In this document: one piece after another, positions 1 through 5,725 of the stretch | How the letters are laid out: each line of letters opens with the position of its first letter | Numbering within the stretch: the first letter of the stretch is position 1 | DNA from: CAILHX01 sp964511385 | GTDB lineage: Bacteria > Pseudomonadota > Gammaproteobacteria > Burkholderiales > Methylophilaceae | DNA: 9,677 bases | Assembly: GCA_964511385.1 (NCBI GenBank) | Contig: CAZEFE010000020.1 | Span: 1 to 9,677, forward strand | Reading direction: 5' to 3' | The notes under the pieces: model-generated | The model's database searches: none | What the model was told of the DNA's origin: nothing | The model's input: the letters and a program-made list of their open reading frames with translations, nothing else | Position numbers and translations under genes: made by a program

Positions 1-191
1 AAGTCGCGCGGCAGTTCCGCCAGCCACGGGCGGCCGCATTCGCCCTGGGGCGCCGGCGGCCGCGCAAGCCCCAGCCCGCGCCGCTCCCACTGCGCCTGCG
101 CGGCCTGGCGCAGGCGATAAGCAATCTCACCCGCGCCCATGGCGCGCAGGCGATTGAGTTTCCAGTCGAGGCTGCTCAATTGCTTACCCAT
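1..191 (-). CDS. N-terminus of a second heparinase II/III-family protein (partial, runs off left edge)
   Basis: Reading leftward from ATG at 191 gives 63 open codons to the window edge. The product begins MGKQLSSLDWKLNRLRAMGA and continues GEIAYRLRQAAQAQWERRGL. The pattern LNRLRAM-x(3)-EIAYR-x-RQ is, from memory, typical of the extreme N-terminus of heparinase II/III-family proteins found in exopolysaccharide loci, which are usually several hundred residues long, so only a small part is seen. No signal peptide is evident, unlike the lyase at 1043-2983. An in-frame TGA three codons upstream fixes ATG 191 as the first possible ATG. The ribosome binding site is poor: GAAGG abuts the ATG, so TTG at 179 is a weaker alternative. 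The gene starts 25 bases after the methyltransferase and is probably in the same operon. The family call rests on this short N-terminal signature alone. Confidence 0.6.
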   Translation of the reverse strand, partial: MGKQLSSLDWKLNRLRAMGAGEIAYRLRQAAQAQWERRGLGLARPPAPQGECGRPWLAELPRD

Positions 192-544
192 CCTTCGTCA
201 TCCACAACTAGTCAGATCATTTACGACCCATGAAATACACACTAGGAAAGAGAAATCGCCCCAAGCCGCTGCCAATCAGAAATAAAACGACGACCCAACG
301 CTTCGCATAGAGCCGTCGGCAATACTCGTTCGTTACTTCAGTCACTTCGGAAAAGTGTTCTGTCAAAATTCCATGCAATTCCGCAGGGGTATAGCCCGCA
401 TGCGCGCCATACTCATTCCGGAAACGACCGGTGATGCGCATGCGCCAGTCGGCCAGGTTCCAGGTAAGTTTCTCCTTCCAAGTTGAACTTCCGCCAACGT
501 ACCCCAACAGCCGACCCCGGTTCGGTGTGCCGATGCACCATACG

Positions 545-551
545 CCCCCCC
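545..551 (-). repeat. Homopolymer tract (seven G on the coding strand) at the methyltransferase frameshift
   Basis: Seven C on the plus strand, read as seven G in the coding strand, sit at the exact point where the methyltransferase frame breaks. The zero frame reads CGT GGG GGG GCG. One extra G, or a -1 slip, gives a GGC GTA TGG continuation into the second half of the protein. Such tracts are prone to replication and transcription slippage and to base-calling error. Confidence 0.85.
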
Positions 552-883
552 ACGCAATACCCGGTGCATCTCATCCAGGGCTTTGTGATATCCAGGGATG
601 TGCTCCAGCGCGTGATAGGAATAGACGATGTCGAAGGACGCGTCCGGAAAGTCCAGCTTGGTCGCATCGCCTAGTGTGAGAGAGGCGTAACGCGCGGCCT
701 CAGGATCGAAACGGGGATCAAGATCGATGCCAGTTACGTCAGCGCCGAGATCTTGTGCTAGAACGGCCGCCTCAATACCCCGGCCGCACCCGACCACCAA
801 CACACTCGGGCATTTGATACCGCAGTGAGCCGCGATCAAACCAGCCAGCACGGAAGTACGCGGATTGGTAATACTCAATTTCG

Positions 884-888
884 CTCCT
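884..888 (-). promoter_or_regulatory. Ribosome binding site favouring a TTG start (878) for the methyltransferase
   Basis: The coding strand has AGGAG followed by five bases (CGAAA) and then TTG at 878-876, which is in frame as codon 9 of the ATG 902 reading. ATG 902 itself has only weak purine content upstream (GGCAAGCATCAATAG). A product starting at TTG would begin MSITNPRTSVLAGLIAAH, still ahead of the SAM-binding motif. This is the better-supported start by spacing, although ATG is the stronger codon. Confidence 0.5.
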
Positions 889-902
889 TTCCTGTCGCTC
901 AT

Positions 903-1042
903 CTATTGATGCTTGCCATGCGGCAAAGCCGCAAAGTCACCACCGGCCGGAAAGTGCGGTGCGCCATGAACCCCCAAAGCAATTCCAACAACCGGAAACG
1001 CCCGAAGACGCGATGGGTATCCGCCTTCAAACGCACCCTCGC
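903..1042. other. Intergenic spacer with a short perfect inverted repeat
   Basis: These 140 bases separate the lyase stop from the methyltransferase start. At 919-933 there is a perfect inverted repeat with six-base arms (TGCGGC / GCCGCA) around a three-base loop, about 16 bases upstream of methyltransferase ATG 902. No T-run follows it on the coding strand, so it does not qualify as an intrinsic terminator. No clear promoter elements are visible. It might be a weak attenuating hairpin or chance in GC-rich DNA. Confidence 0.35.
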
Positions 1043-2983
1043 TCATCTCTCAACCTTCGCCTGCGCCCCCGCAAAAGAAACGCGCCGCCCGGCGATTTCG
1101 ACACTCATCCCGTCCCCCTCCCGCCGCAGCGTCGCCTCCATCACCCCGCAGCCCACCTCCAGCAGCGCCACGAAGCGCGCCTCGCGGCTCTTCGCCGCGG
1201 TGGCGTAGCGCGCGTGCCACTGGGCGGGATACTTGCCCTGCGGCTCAGCCGTGAAACGGTCAGTCTGGGTGAAAGCGCCCTCCGGCGCTTCCAGCATCTT
1301 CACACACAGCCGCACGCCGCCCTCGTCGATCTCCAGCGCCCGCGCGCCCTTTTCCCGCATGCGCGAGAGCGCGTGCAGGTTCCACTCCCAGGTGCGCGGC
1401 GTGTTGGACGCCAGGCTGTCATACACCAGCAGCGTGTCCGGCCGCAGATAAACCAGCGAGCGCAGCGCGCGCGTGAGCGCCCCGCCGTAGGCCTCGGTGG
1501 CGTCGCCGGTCGCGATGTCGTGATCCGGGTGATGCTCGAAGCGGGTGATCTTCCCCTTCGCCGCCATGCTGTCGTGCAGCTGCCCCTGCCCGCCGTCGAA
1601 GGTGATGGCGTTGTGCGCCCGCGTCTGCTTGTACCAGTCGCGCCAGTGCGGCGAGCCGTAGAAGTCGTAATAGCCCGAGTCGATGGCCATCGCCCGGCCG
1701 CGCGCGTGCAGGACGAAGCCGTTCTGGTCAGCGTGGGAATGGTTGTAGGAGCCGTAGGGGCTGGCCTTGAAATATACCGAGGTGCGCGCGCGATCCCCCA
1801 GATCGCTGTGCATCGCCACCCAGCCGATGTCCTCCAGATGCGCGGCATGGGGCGTGCCTGCCGGCAGCGCGCCGGGGATGGCGTTCCAGTCCCGCGCCGG
1901 GGCGAGCAGCAGGGCCAGATGCGCCGGATTTTCGCCGAACTGGTTGCGCGCATACCAGTCCGCCAGCGGCGAAGGGAGGTGAGCCGCATAGTCCTTGGCC
2001 TGGGTGGCCCAGACGTCCGCGAAGCGCTTTTCCGTCTCGTCGCCGAACAGGCCGCTCGGCGCGCCCGGCGGAAGGAAATAGGCGATGAATCGGACATACC
2101 CGCGCGCCCAGTCGCTCTGCCACAGGTCCACCCCCAGGGCGTTCCTGAGCAGGTCCCACACGACGAAATGGGTGAAGAGCACGTCCCACTGCGCATAGGC
2201 AGTGCCGTTGGCATAGCCGCCCGTCTCCCCCCAGGGGATGGGGCGGGCGAGATAGCGCGGCACCACCGCCTCGAAACAGCGGTCGAACAGGGGGTCCTCG
2301 CCCGCCAGCACCGTGCAGATCACCGCCAGCCGCGCCAGCGTCACCGCGCCGTGCGAGTCGTAAGGCCAGCGGTCGAGCTTGCGGCCCCAGTCCAGCCCCG
2401 CCCAGCCCGTGGGAAGATTCTTCACGGGCGGCGAGAGCATGTCCTCCACGCGCGGGCGGATGGCGGCCAGCAGGTGCGCCCGCTCCGCCTCGCTCAACTG
2501 GTCGTGCAGCCAGTCGAACACCAAAGTCAGTGTCCACGCCACGGCGCGTGCGCCCTGGTCGTGCCGATGAAAGCCCGTCGCGCCATCCGCGCGCCATCCC
2601 GCGATGTGCAGCGCCCGCCGCTTGGCTTCCGCAATGAAGCCGGCATTGCCACTGGCCCGTCCGGCCAGTGCCAGCCGGAGAATCCGGTCCTCCTCGGTGA
2701 AAGCGATGCTCCGGACCGATTGCTGGGTCTGCGGACTGTCTTGCTGCGTGGCATCCGGCTCGGCGGGCAGGGGTTCGACGCCCTTCGCCGTCGGCACCGG
2801 AATGGCACGACTCAGACGGTTCAGTGTCGTTTCATCCAATGTTCGGGGATGGGGCCGCTTACGCACCTGCTCCAGTGTCGGTGCGCTCGCGAGGTTCGCG
2901 GGTGTGGCACTCTGCTGTGACAGGGCGGGACCGCATTGCATTGAAAGCGCCAGCACGAGGGCGAGGCCGACCGACCGGCTCAT
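1043..2983 (-). CDS. Secreted heparinase II/III-family polysaccharide lyase
   Basis: The 646-residue product starts with a signal peptide: MSRSV, a hydrophobic core (LALVLALS) and a probable signal peptidase I site after ALS near residue 22. It should therefore act in the periplasm or outside the cell. Residues about 95-390 look like the all-alpha toroid of heparinase II-type lyases, with repeated W, H and aromatic positions. The signature region follows: SYNHSHADQNGF (412-423), DSGYYD (435-440) and QTRAHNAITFDGGQGQ (453-468). In this family such His/Tyr-rich blocks form the catalytic centre and the metal-supporting beta-sandwich. The lyases cleave uronic-acid-containing glycans by beta-elimination; the substrate here is presumably the polymer made by this locus (inference). 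ATG 2983 is chosen because it gives the signal peptide, has GGGAG eight bases upstream and overlaps the preceding stop as ATGA. The frame is open up to 3166, but those 61 extra codons overlie the amidotransferase stub and should not be included. Confidence 0.9.
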   Translation of the reverse strand: MSRSVGLALVLALSMQCGPALSQQSATPANLASAPTLEQVRKRPHPRTLDETTLNRLSRAIPVPTAKGVEPLPAEPDATQQDSPQTQQSVRSIAFTEEDRILRLALAGRASGNAGFIAEAKRRALHIAGWRADGATGFHRHDQGARAVAWTLTLVFDWLHDQLSEAERAHLLAAIRPRVEDMLSPPVKNLPTGWAGLDWGRKLDRWPYDSHGAVTLARLAVICTVLAGEDPLFDRCFEAVVPRYLARPIPWGETGGYANGTAYAQWDVLFTHFVVWDLLRNALGVDLWQSDWARGYVRFIAYFLPPGAPSGLFGDETEKRFADVWATQAKDYAAHLPSPLADWYARNQFGENPAHLALLLAPARDWNAIPGALPAGTPHAAHLEDIGWVAMHSDLGDRARTSVYFKASPYGSYNHSHADQNGFVLHARGRAMAIDSGYYDFYGSPHWRDWYKQTRAHNAITFDGGQGQLHDSMAAKGKITRFEHHPDHDIATGDATEAYGGALTRALRSLVYLRPDTLLVYDSLASNTPRTWEWNLHALSRMREKGARALEIDEGGVRLCVKMLEAPEGAFTQTDRFTAEPQGKYPAQWHARYATAAKSREARFVALLEVGCGVMEATLRREGDGMSVEIAGRRVSFAGAQAKVER

Positions 2984-3186
2984 TGCCCGTACTCCCTGTG
3001 CCAGATCTCCAGCGTCAGCATCGCCCACAGCAGCTTCTCGTGGTTCTGCCGGTCCTGGACGTGCTCTTCCAGCACCCGCAACAGGGCCGGCCTGCGGTAG
3101 TGATCGCGCGTCCTCGAATCTGCGCCGGCGAGATGGTCGTCCGGGATGTGACAGATACTCTTGCATGCTTGTGCGGAATCATAGGT
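2980..3186 (-). pseudogene. 3' remnant of an asparagine-synthase-like amidotransferase gene
   Basis: The interval between the GT4 stop and the lyase start stays open in one frame for 67 codons and ends in TGA at 2982-2980. Its last approximately 39 codons (3096-2983) encode RRPALLRVLEEH followed by VQDRQNHEKLLWAMLTLEIW and HREYGQ. This matches the usual C-terminal end of class B asparagine synthase-like proteins (a pattern like LLxEHxxGRxxHxxxLWxxLxFExWHR). A complete family member is around 600 residues, so everything upstream, including the glutaminase and ATP-binding domains, is missing. There is no plausible start codon with a ribosome binding site. The stub overlaps the lyase start as ATGA and contains its ribosome binding site, which may explain why it survives. 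In polysaccharide loci, relatives of this family amidate uronic acids or similar acidic groups; that activity would be lost from this copy. Confidence 0.8.
2992..2996 (-). promoter_or_regulatory. Ribosome binding site of the lyase, inside the amidotransferase remnant
   Basis: GGGAG on the coding strand lies eight bases before ATG 2983. It falls within the last codons (HREYGQ) of the amidotransferase stub and fixes the lyase start immediately before the signal peptide. Confidence 0.7.
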
Positions 3187-4275
3187 TCATCGGCATGCGC
3201 AACCCAGCTCGTCGTAAAGCGCAATCCATTGCTCGACCACCCCCGCCACGCCGAAGTGCGACACCGCCCTCGCGCGGGCGGCTTTGCCCATGCGCGCTCG
3301 CAGGTCCGGGTCGGCGAGCAGCCGGTCCAGCCGGTCTGCAAGCAGCTGCACATCCCCCGGCGGCACGAGGAAACCCTCTTCGCCGTCGCGCACGGCTTCG
3401 GGAATGCCACCCACCGGCGTCGAGACGACGGGCAGGCCATGCGCCATCGCCTCCAGCACGCTCATGGGCAGCCCCTCGTTGTAGGAAGGCAGAACATACA
3501 CAGTCGCCTCGTCGAGCAAGCGCGCCTTGTCAGCCCCCTTGACCCAGCCGAGCAAGGAAACATGGCCGCCAACGCCGAGCGCTTCGGCCCTGGCGCGCAC
3601 GGCATCCAGGTCGCCATCCCCGCCTAGCAAGACACGCAGGTTCGGGTAGCGGGGCACCAGGGTCGCCACGGCCTGCAGCAGGTCGAACGCGCCTTTGCGC
3701 TGCCCCAGCCGCCCCAGAAAGAGCAACGAAGTCTTTTCACGCACTCGTTCGCTTGTCGCTTCCGGAACGACGATGGGGTTGGGGATCACCCTGCTTCTGG
3801 CTGACGGGAATGTGGCGCTGACCCACCGCAGCCAGCTTTCAGACAAGACCACCACCTGATCCGCCCGGGTGAATACCCATTGAACGAACCTGCGCGACAG
3901 GGCAGAACATTCCTGACCGTAAAACACCTGAAACTCTGCCCCGTGGAGATGGAGGATCACGGGCACACGCGCAAGAAGGGCGGGCACCATGAAGAACGAC
4001 TTGCGCCAGAAACTGGCACGGGATGCGGTGTGGGCGTGGAGCAGGGCGACCCGGCCACCCAGCAGCATGCGCAGAAAGCAAAACCAACCCGCGATGAAGG
4101 CCACTAGCTTGCGGACTGTTCCGCCATCGCGATGGGTGGAGATGTACGCCACGCCGCATCGCTCGAACAGGCCCGCCTCTTTCAAGACATTCACCACGGT
4201 GGAAACGCCGCCTTGTGTGTCCAGGGCGGTGCCGATCATGATAAGCGCTCTATCCTTCACGTCCCTGCTGTTCAT
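3187..4275 (-). CDS. GT4-family glycosyltransferase (GT-B fold), second of two
   Basis: This 362-residue cytoplasmic enzyme would transfer a sugar from a nucleotide-sugar donor onto the growing lipid-linked repeat unit. Near the N-terminus is the acceptor-side glycine loop, TALDTQGGVSTVVNVL (16-31). Then come HLHGAEFQ (109-116), IPNPIVV (164-170), the strand and loop LLFLGRLGQRKG (184-195) that opens the donor domain, and the retaining-GT4 EX7E motif in SYNEGLPMSVLEAMAHG, with glutamates 267 and 275. VVSTPVGGIPE follows. ATG 4275 overlaps the upstream ligase gene by 26 bases, indicating translational coupling. GTG 4260 or ATG 4239 are possible alternative starts because no strong ribosome binding site stands out, and the frame is open back to 4374. 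The stop is followed in the same frame by the amidotransferase remnant. The sugar specificity cannot be inferred. Confidence 0.9.
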   Translation of the reverse strand: MNSRDVKDRALIMIGTALDTQGGVSTVVNVLKEAGLFERCGVAYISTHRDGGTVRKLVAFIAGWFCFLRMLLGGRVALLHAHTASRASFWRKSFFMVPALLARVPVILHLHGAEFQVFYGQECSALSRRFVQWVFTRADQVVVLSESWLRWVSATFPSARSRVIPNPIVVPEATSERVREKTSLLFLGRLGQRKGAFDLLQAVATLVPRYPNLRVLLGGDGDLDAVRARAEALGVGGHVSLLGWVKGADKARLLDEATVYVLPSYNEGLPMSVLEAMAHGLPVVSTPVGGIPEAVRDGEEGFLVPPGDVQLLADRLDRLLADPDLRARMGKAARARAVSHFGVAGVVEQWIALYDELGCACR

Positions 4276-5623
4276 TCCGTATGAGGGTGCGGAGTTTGCC
4301 GTTTGGGCTACGCAAGATCGATGGTACTGTCTCAATATCGATATGGAGTTGCTCTCCGCATCGATCGCGCACACTCTTCATGATCGCCATTGAAGTTTTA
4401 TCGTCATAGTTTTCCGCTGGAACCACCATAACGCGTATACCGTCGCTTGAAGTAAGAACAAATTGCGCTTCCAGAATGCCTTGAATGCCTTTCATAATAT
4501 TGTTGAGTGGACCGACAAGACGGCCGTCGCGTAGCTGTATGAAGTCATCGCCTCGGCCAACGATTCTTTTTACTGCCGGCATCGCTCTTCCGCACTTGCA
4601 GTGTTCGCTTTCAGTGGTCAGGATAAAATCGCCGGTGCGATAACGTATGAGCGGCATCGCGAAGTTGTTATACCCCGTGCCGACAATTTCCACCAGGCCG
4701 TCAGCGCTTGGAACAAGCTCTACATACGAATAGTCACTGACCAAATGCTTGGTGCCGAGCTGGCAAGTGCCAATAGCCGCAACACGCTCGAATTGGCCAT
4801 ACCAGTCGAATACGCGACAACGGAATCTTGATTCGATGATATCTTTGAGGGATTCGTCCAGCGTCTCTGAGGATGTGACAATACCCTTAAGGGACGAACC
4901 GCCAAAAAAACAGTTTCGGGATTCGAGCCATTTAGCCAGAAAGCTGACCGCCGAGGGGTATGCTTGAATGATTACAGGATCGAACTTCGTTAATGCGTCC
5001 AAATAAGCCATAACGCTTTTCTCTCCGAGGTGGCATGGAGAGAACATAAGCATGTTCTCCGCGTGGTTCATTCGCCAGAAGGGCGGCCTTTCCTGGCCAA
5101 CGGGCACGACCAGATCACCCCTGAGCCAGGCCCGCCGCTCGCCGCGCTTCAAGCCCGCCCACTCGAGCTGTCGCCAAATGAATGCGTTTTCGCGGTTGAT
5201 CGCACCCAAGTCCTGATACAACGTAAGGGGGGTGCCCGTCGTGCCGCTGGTGCTGCCCTTGAACAGCGGGCGGCTGGCGTTGTCGGCCATGAAACGAGCG
5301 CCGTGCTCCCGAACGATGGCCTTGTCGATGATCGGGAAGGCAGCCAAGGCTTCGGCAGGCCGCGCTTTTGCGACAAGCCCGGCAAGTCCTAGCTCGCGGT
5401 AGTAAGGCACGTGCTGAACAGCATGACTCAGCAGCTTGCCGAGCATAGCCTCGTGCCAGGAAGCCAATGCGTCTGAAGAGAGGTATTGGGTTCGCTCTAT
5501 TTCTTCCAGTTGCCTTTCGAAGCGACGCCCTTCACGCATCATCTTCCGAGCGAAGGCCCGGAGCGAGATGAGCCCGCTTTGAAGGACAATGGGAGCGTTC
5601 TTGTAGAGCGCGTTTGCGTACAT
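4250..5623 (-). CDS. CapK/PaaK-like adenylate-forming ligase (phenylacetate-CoA ligase family)
   Basis: The 457-residue protein has the hallmarks of the AMP-forming superfamily in its CapK/PaaK branch: an N-terminal HAVQHVPYYRELG (68-80), the phosphate-binding loop GSTSGTTGTP (123-132), YGQFE (275-279), the ribose-binding YRTGD (328-332), a Cys-rich CKCGRAMP (342-349), the hinge GRGDDFIQ (356-363) and a C-terminal NGK (441-443) that aligns with the catalytic lysine. PaaK-type enzymes activate an aryl or acyl carboxylate as an adenylate and then a CoA thioester. CapK-like members recur in capsule and exopolysaccharide loci without an established reaction. Here it could activate an acyl group for polymer decoration, or act on a uronic or amino acid (inference). 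No dedicated acyltransferase is visible in the window. The gene is markedly less GC-rich than the flippase and polymerase genes, suggesting separate acquisition. ATG 5623 has only a weak ribosome binding site. Confidence 0.85.
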   Translation of the reverse strand: MYANALYKNAPIVLQSGLISLRAFARKMMREGRRFERQLEEIERTQYLSSDALASWHEAMLGKLLSHAVQHVPYYRELGLAGLVAKARPAEALAAFPIIDKAIVREHGARFMADNASRPLFKGSTSGTTGTPLTLYQDLGAINRENAFIWRQLEWAGLKRGERRAWLRGDLVVPVGQERPPFWRMNHAENMLMFSPCHLGEKSVMAYLDALTKFDPVIIQAYPSAVSFLAKWLESRNCFFGGSSLKGIVTSSETLDESLKDIIESRFRCRVFDWYGQFERVAAIGTCQLGTKHLVSDYSYVELVPSADGLVEIVGTGYNNFAMPLIRYRTGDFILTTESEHCKCGRAMPAVKRIVGRGDDFIQLRDGRLVGPLNNIMKGIQGILEAQFVLTSSDGIRVMVVPAENYDDKTSMAIMKSVRDRCGEQLHIDIETVPSILRSPNGKLRTLIRNEQQGREG

Positions 5624-5721
5624 GCAGAACTTTCGGGGTTATCGCAAGCGATGCGAAATGGAACTCGGCAACGCGATTAACAATAGAAAGCCGGTGAAGT
5701 CTTGCAGATCAATTGCGTATT
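5624..5721. other. 98-base spacer between the first GT4 gene and the ligase gene
   Basis: This is the only sizeable gap in the biosynthetic half of the cluster and is comparatively AT-rich. It is almost filled by a 28-codon open frame (5639-5725). Near the ligase start there are two small overlapping inverted repeats on the coding strand, ATCGC-TT-GCGAT and TCGCA-TCGCT-TGCGA. I see no strong -35/-10 pair and no terminator. Confidence 0.35.
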
Positions 5722-5725
5722 TCAT
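5639..5725 (-). CDS. Possible 28-residue ORF or decayed gene start in an ATGA overlap
   Basis: The stop of the upstream GT4 gene (GAATGA) contains an ATG that opens a 28-codon frame ending in TAA at 5641-5639. The peptide begins MKYAIDLQDFTGFLLLIALP and ends with a basic SSISHRLR, giving a short hydrophobic core. The ATGA overlap is the same junction used by the polymerase/flippase pair and by the remnant/lyase pair here, which suggests a gene once began at this point. The frame is identical to that of the ligase, separated only by the TAA and five codons. The options are a small coupling ORF, the N-terminal stub of a deleted membrane-associated protein, or chance. I do not recognise the sequence as a specific family. 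Confidence 0.25.
   Translation of the reverse strand: MKYAIDLQDFTGFLLLIALPSSISHRLR

Larger units (their letters stand above)
217..902 (-). pseudogene. Class I SAM-dependent methyltransferase, frameshifted in a G7 run
   Basis: Two adjacent frames together encode one methyltransferase of about 228 residues. The first frame, from ATG 902, carries SAM motif I (VLVVGCGRG, residues 34-42), the acidic end of strand 2 (GIDLD, 58-62), GDATKLDFP (78-86), the motif FDIVYSYHALEHI (90-102) and the start of the post-motif VLRGG. The frame then becomes nonsense after seven consecutive G at 545-551. The shifted frame resumes exactly there with VWCIGTPNRGRLLGYVGG and runs through WKEKLTWNLADW to a hydrophobic C-terminal segment, stopping at 217. 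Eight (or five) G would restore one frame. As written, the product would lose its C-terminal half. It could methylate a sugar or a lipid-linked intermediate, but its substrate cannot be read from the sequence. The start may be TTG 878, which has a better ribosome binding site. The gene is less GC-rich than most neighbours. Sequencing error, true decay and slippage-dependent expression are all possible. Confidence 0.82.

Noticed and set aside
919..933. Inverted repeat as an intrinsic terminator
   Set aside because: The stem is only six base pairs and no T-run follows on the coding strand. The next genes appear to belong to the same operon.
959..2920. A 653-codon open frame on the plus strand opposite the lyase
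   Set aside because: Its translation is Arg/Pro/His/Gln-rich with no domain pattern, and it mirrors a lyase with clear family motifs. Long antisense frames are expected in GC-rich genes with strong third-position bias.
2915..2983. Lipoprotein signal at the cysteine in the lyase leader
   Set aside because: The residues before the cysteine (LSMQC) do not fit a lipobox, which needs a small residue just before Cys and Leu at -3. A signal peptidase I site after ALS fits better.
2984..3166. N-terminal extension of the lyase by 61 codons
   Set aside because: The extension is Arg/Pro/Gly/Ala-rich, overlies the amidotransferase remnant in another frame, and would bury a clean signal peptide and ribosome binding site.
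5624..5721. Internal promoter ahead of the ligase gene
   Set aside because: TTGATC or TTGTTA could pass as a -35 element, but no acceptable -10 hexamer lies at the right distance.
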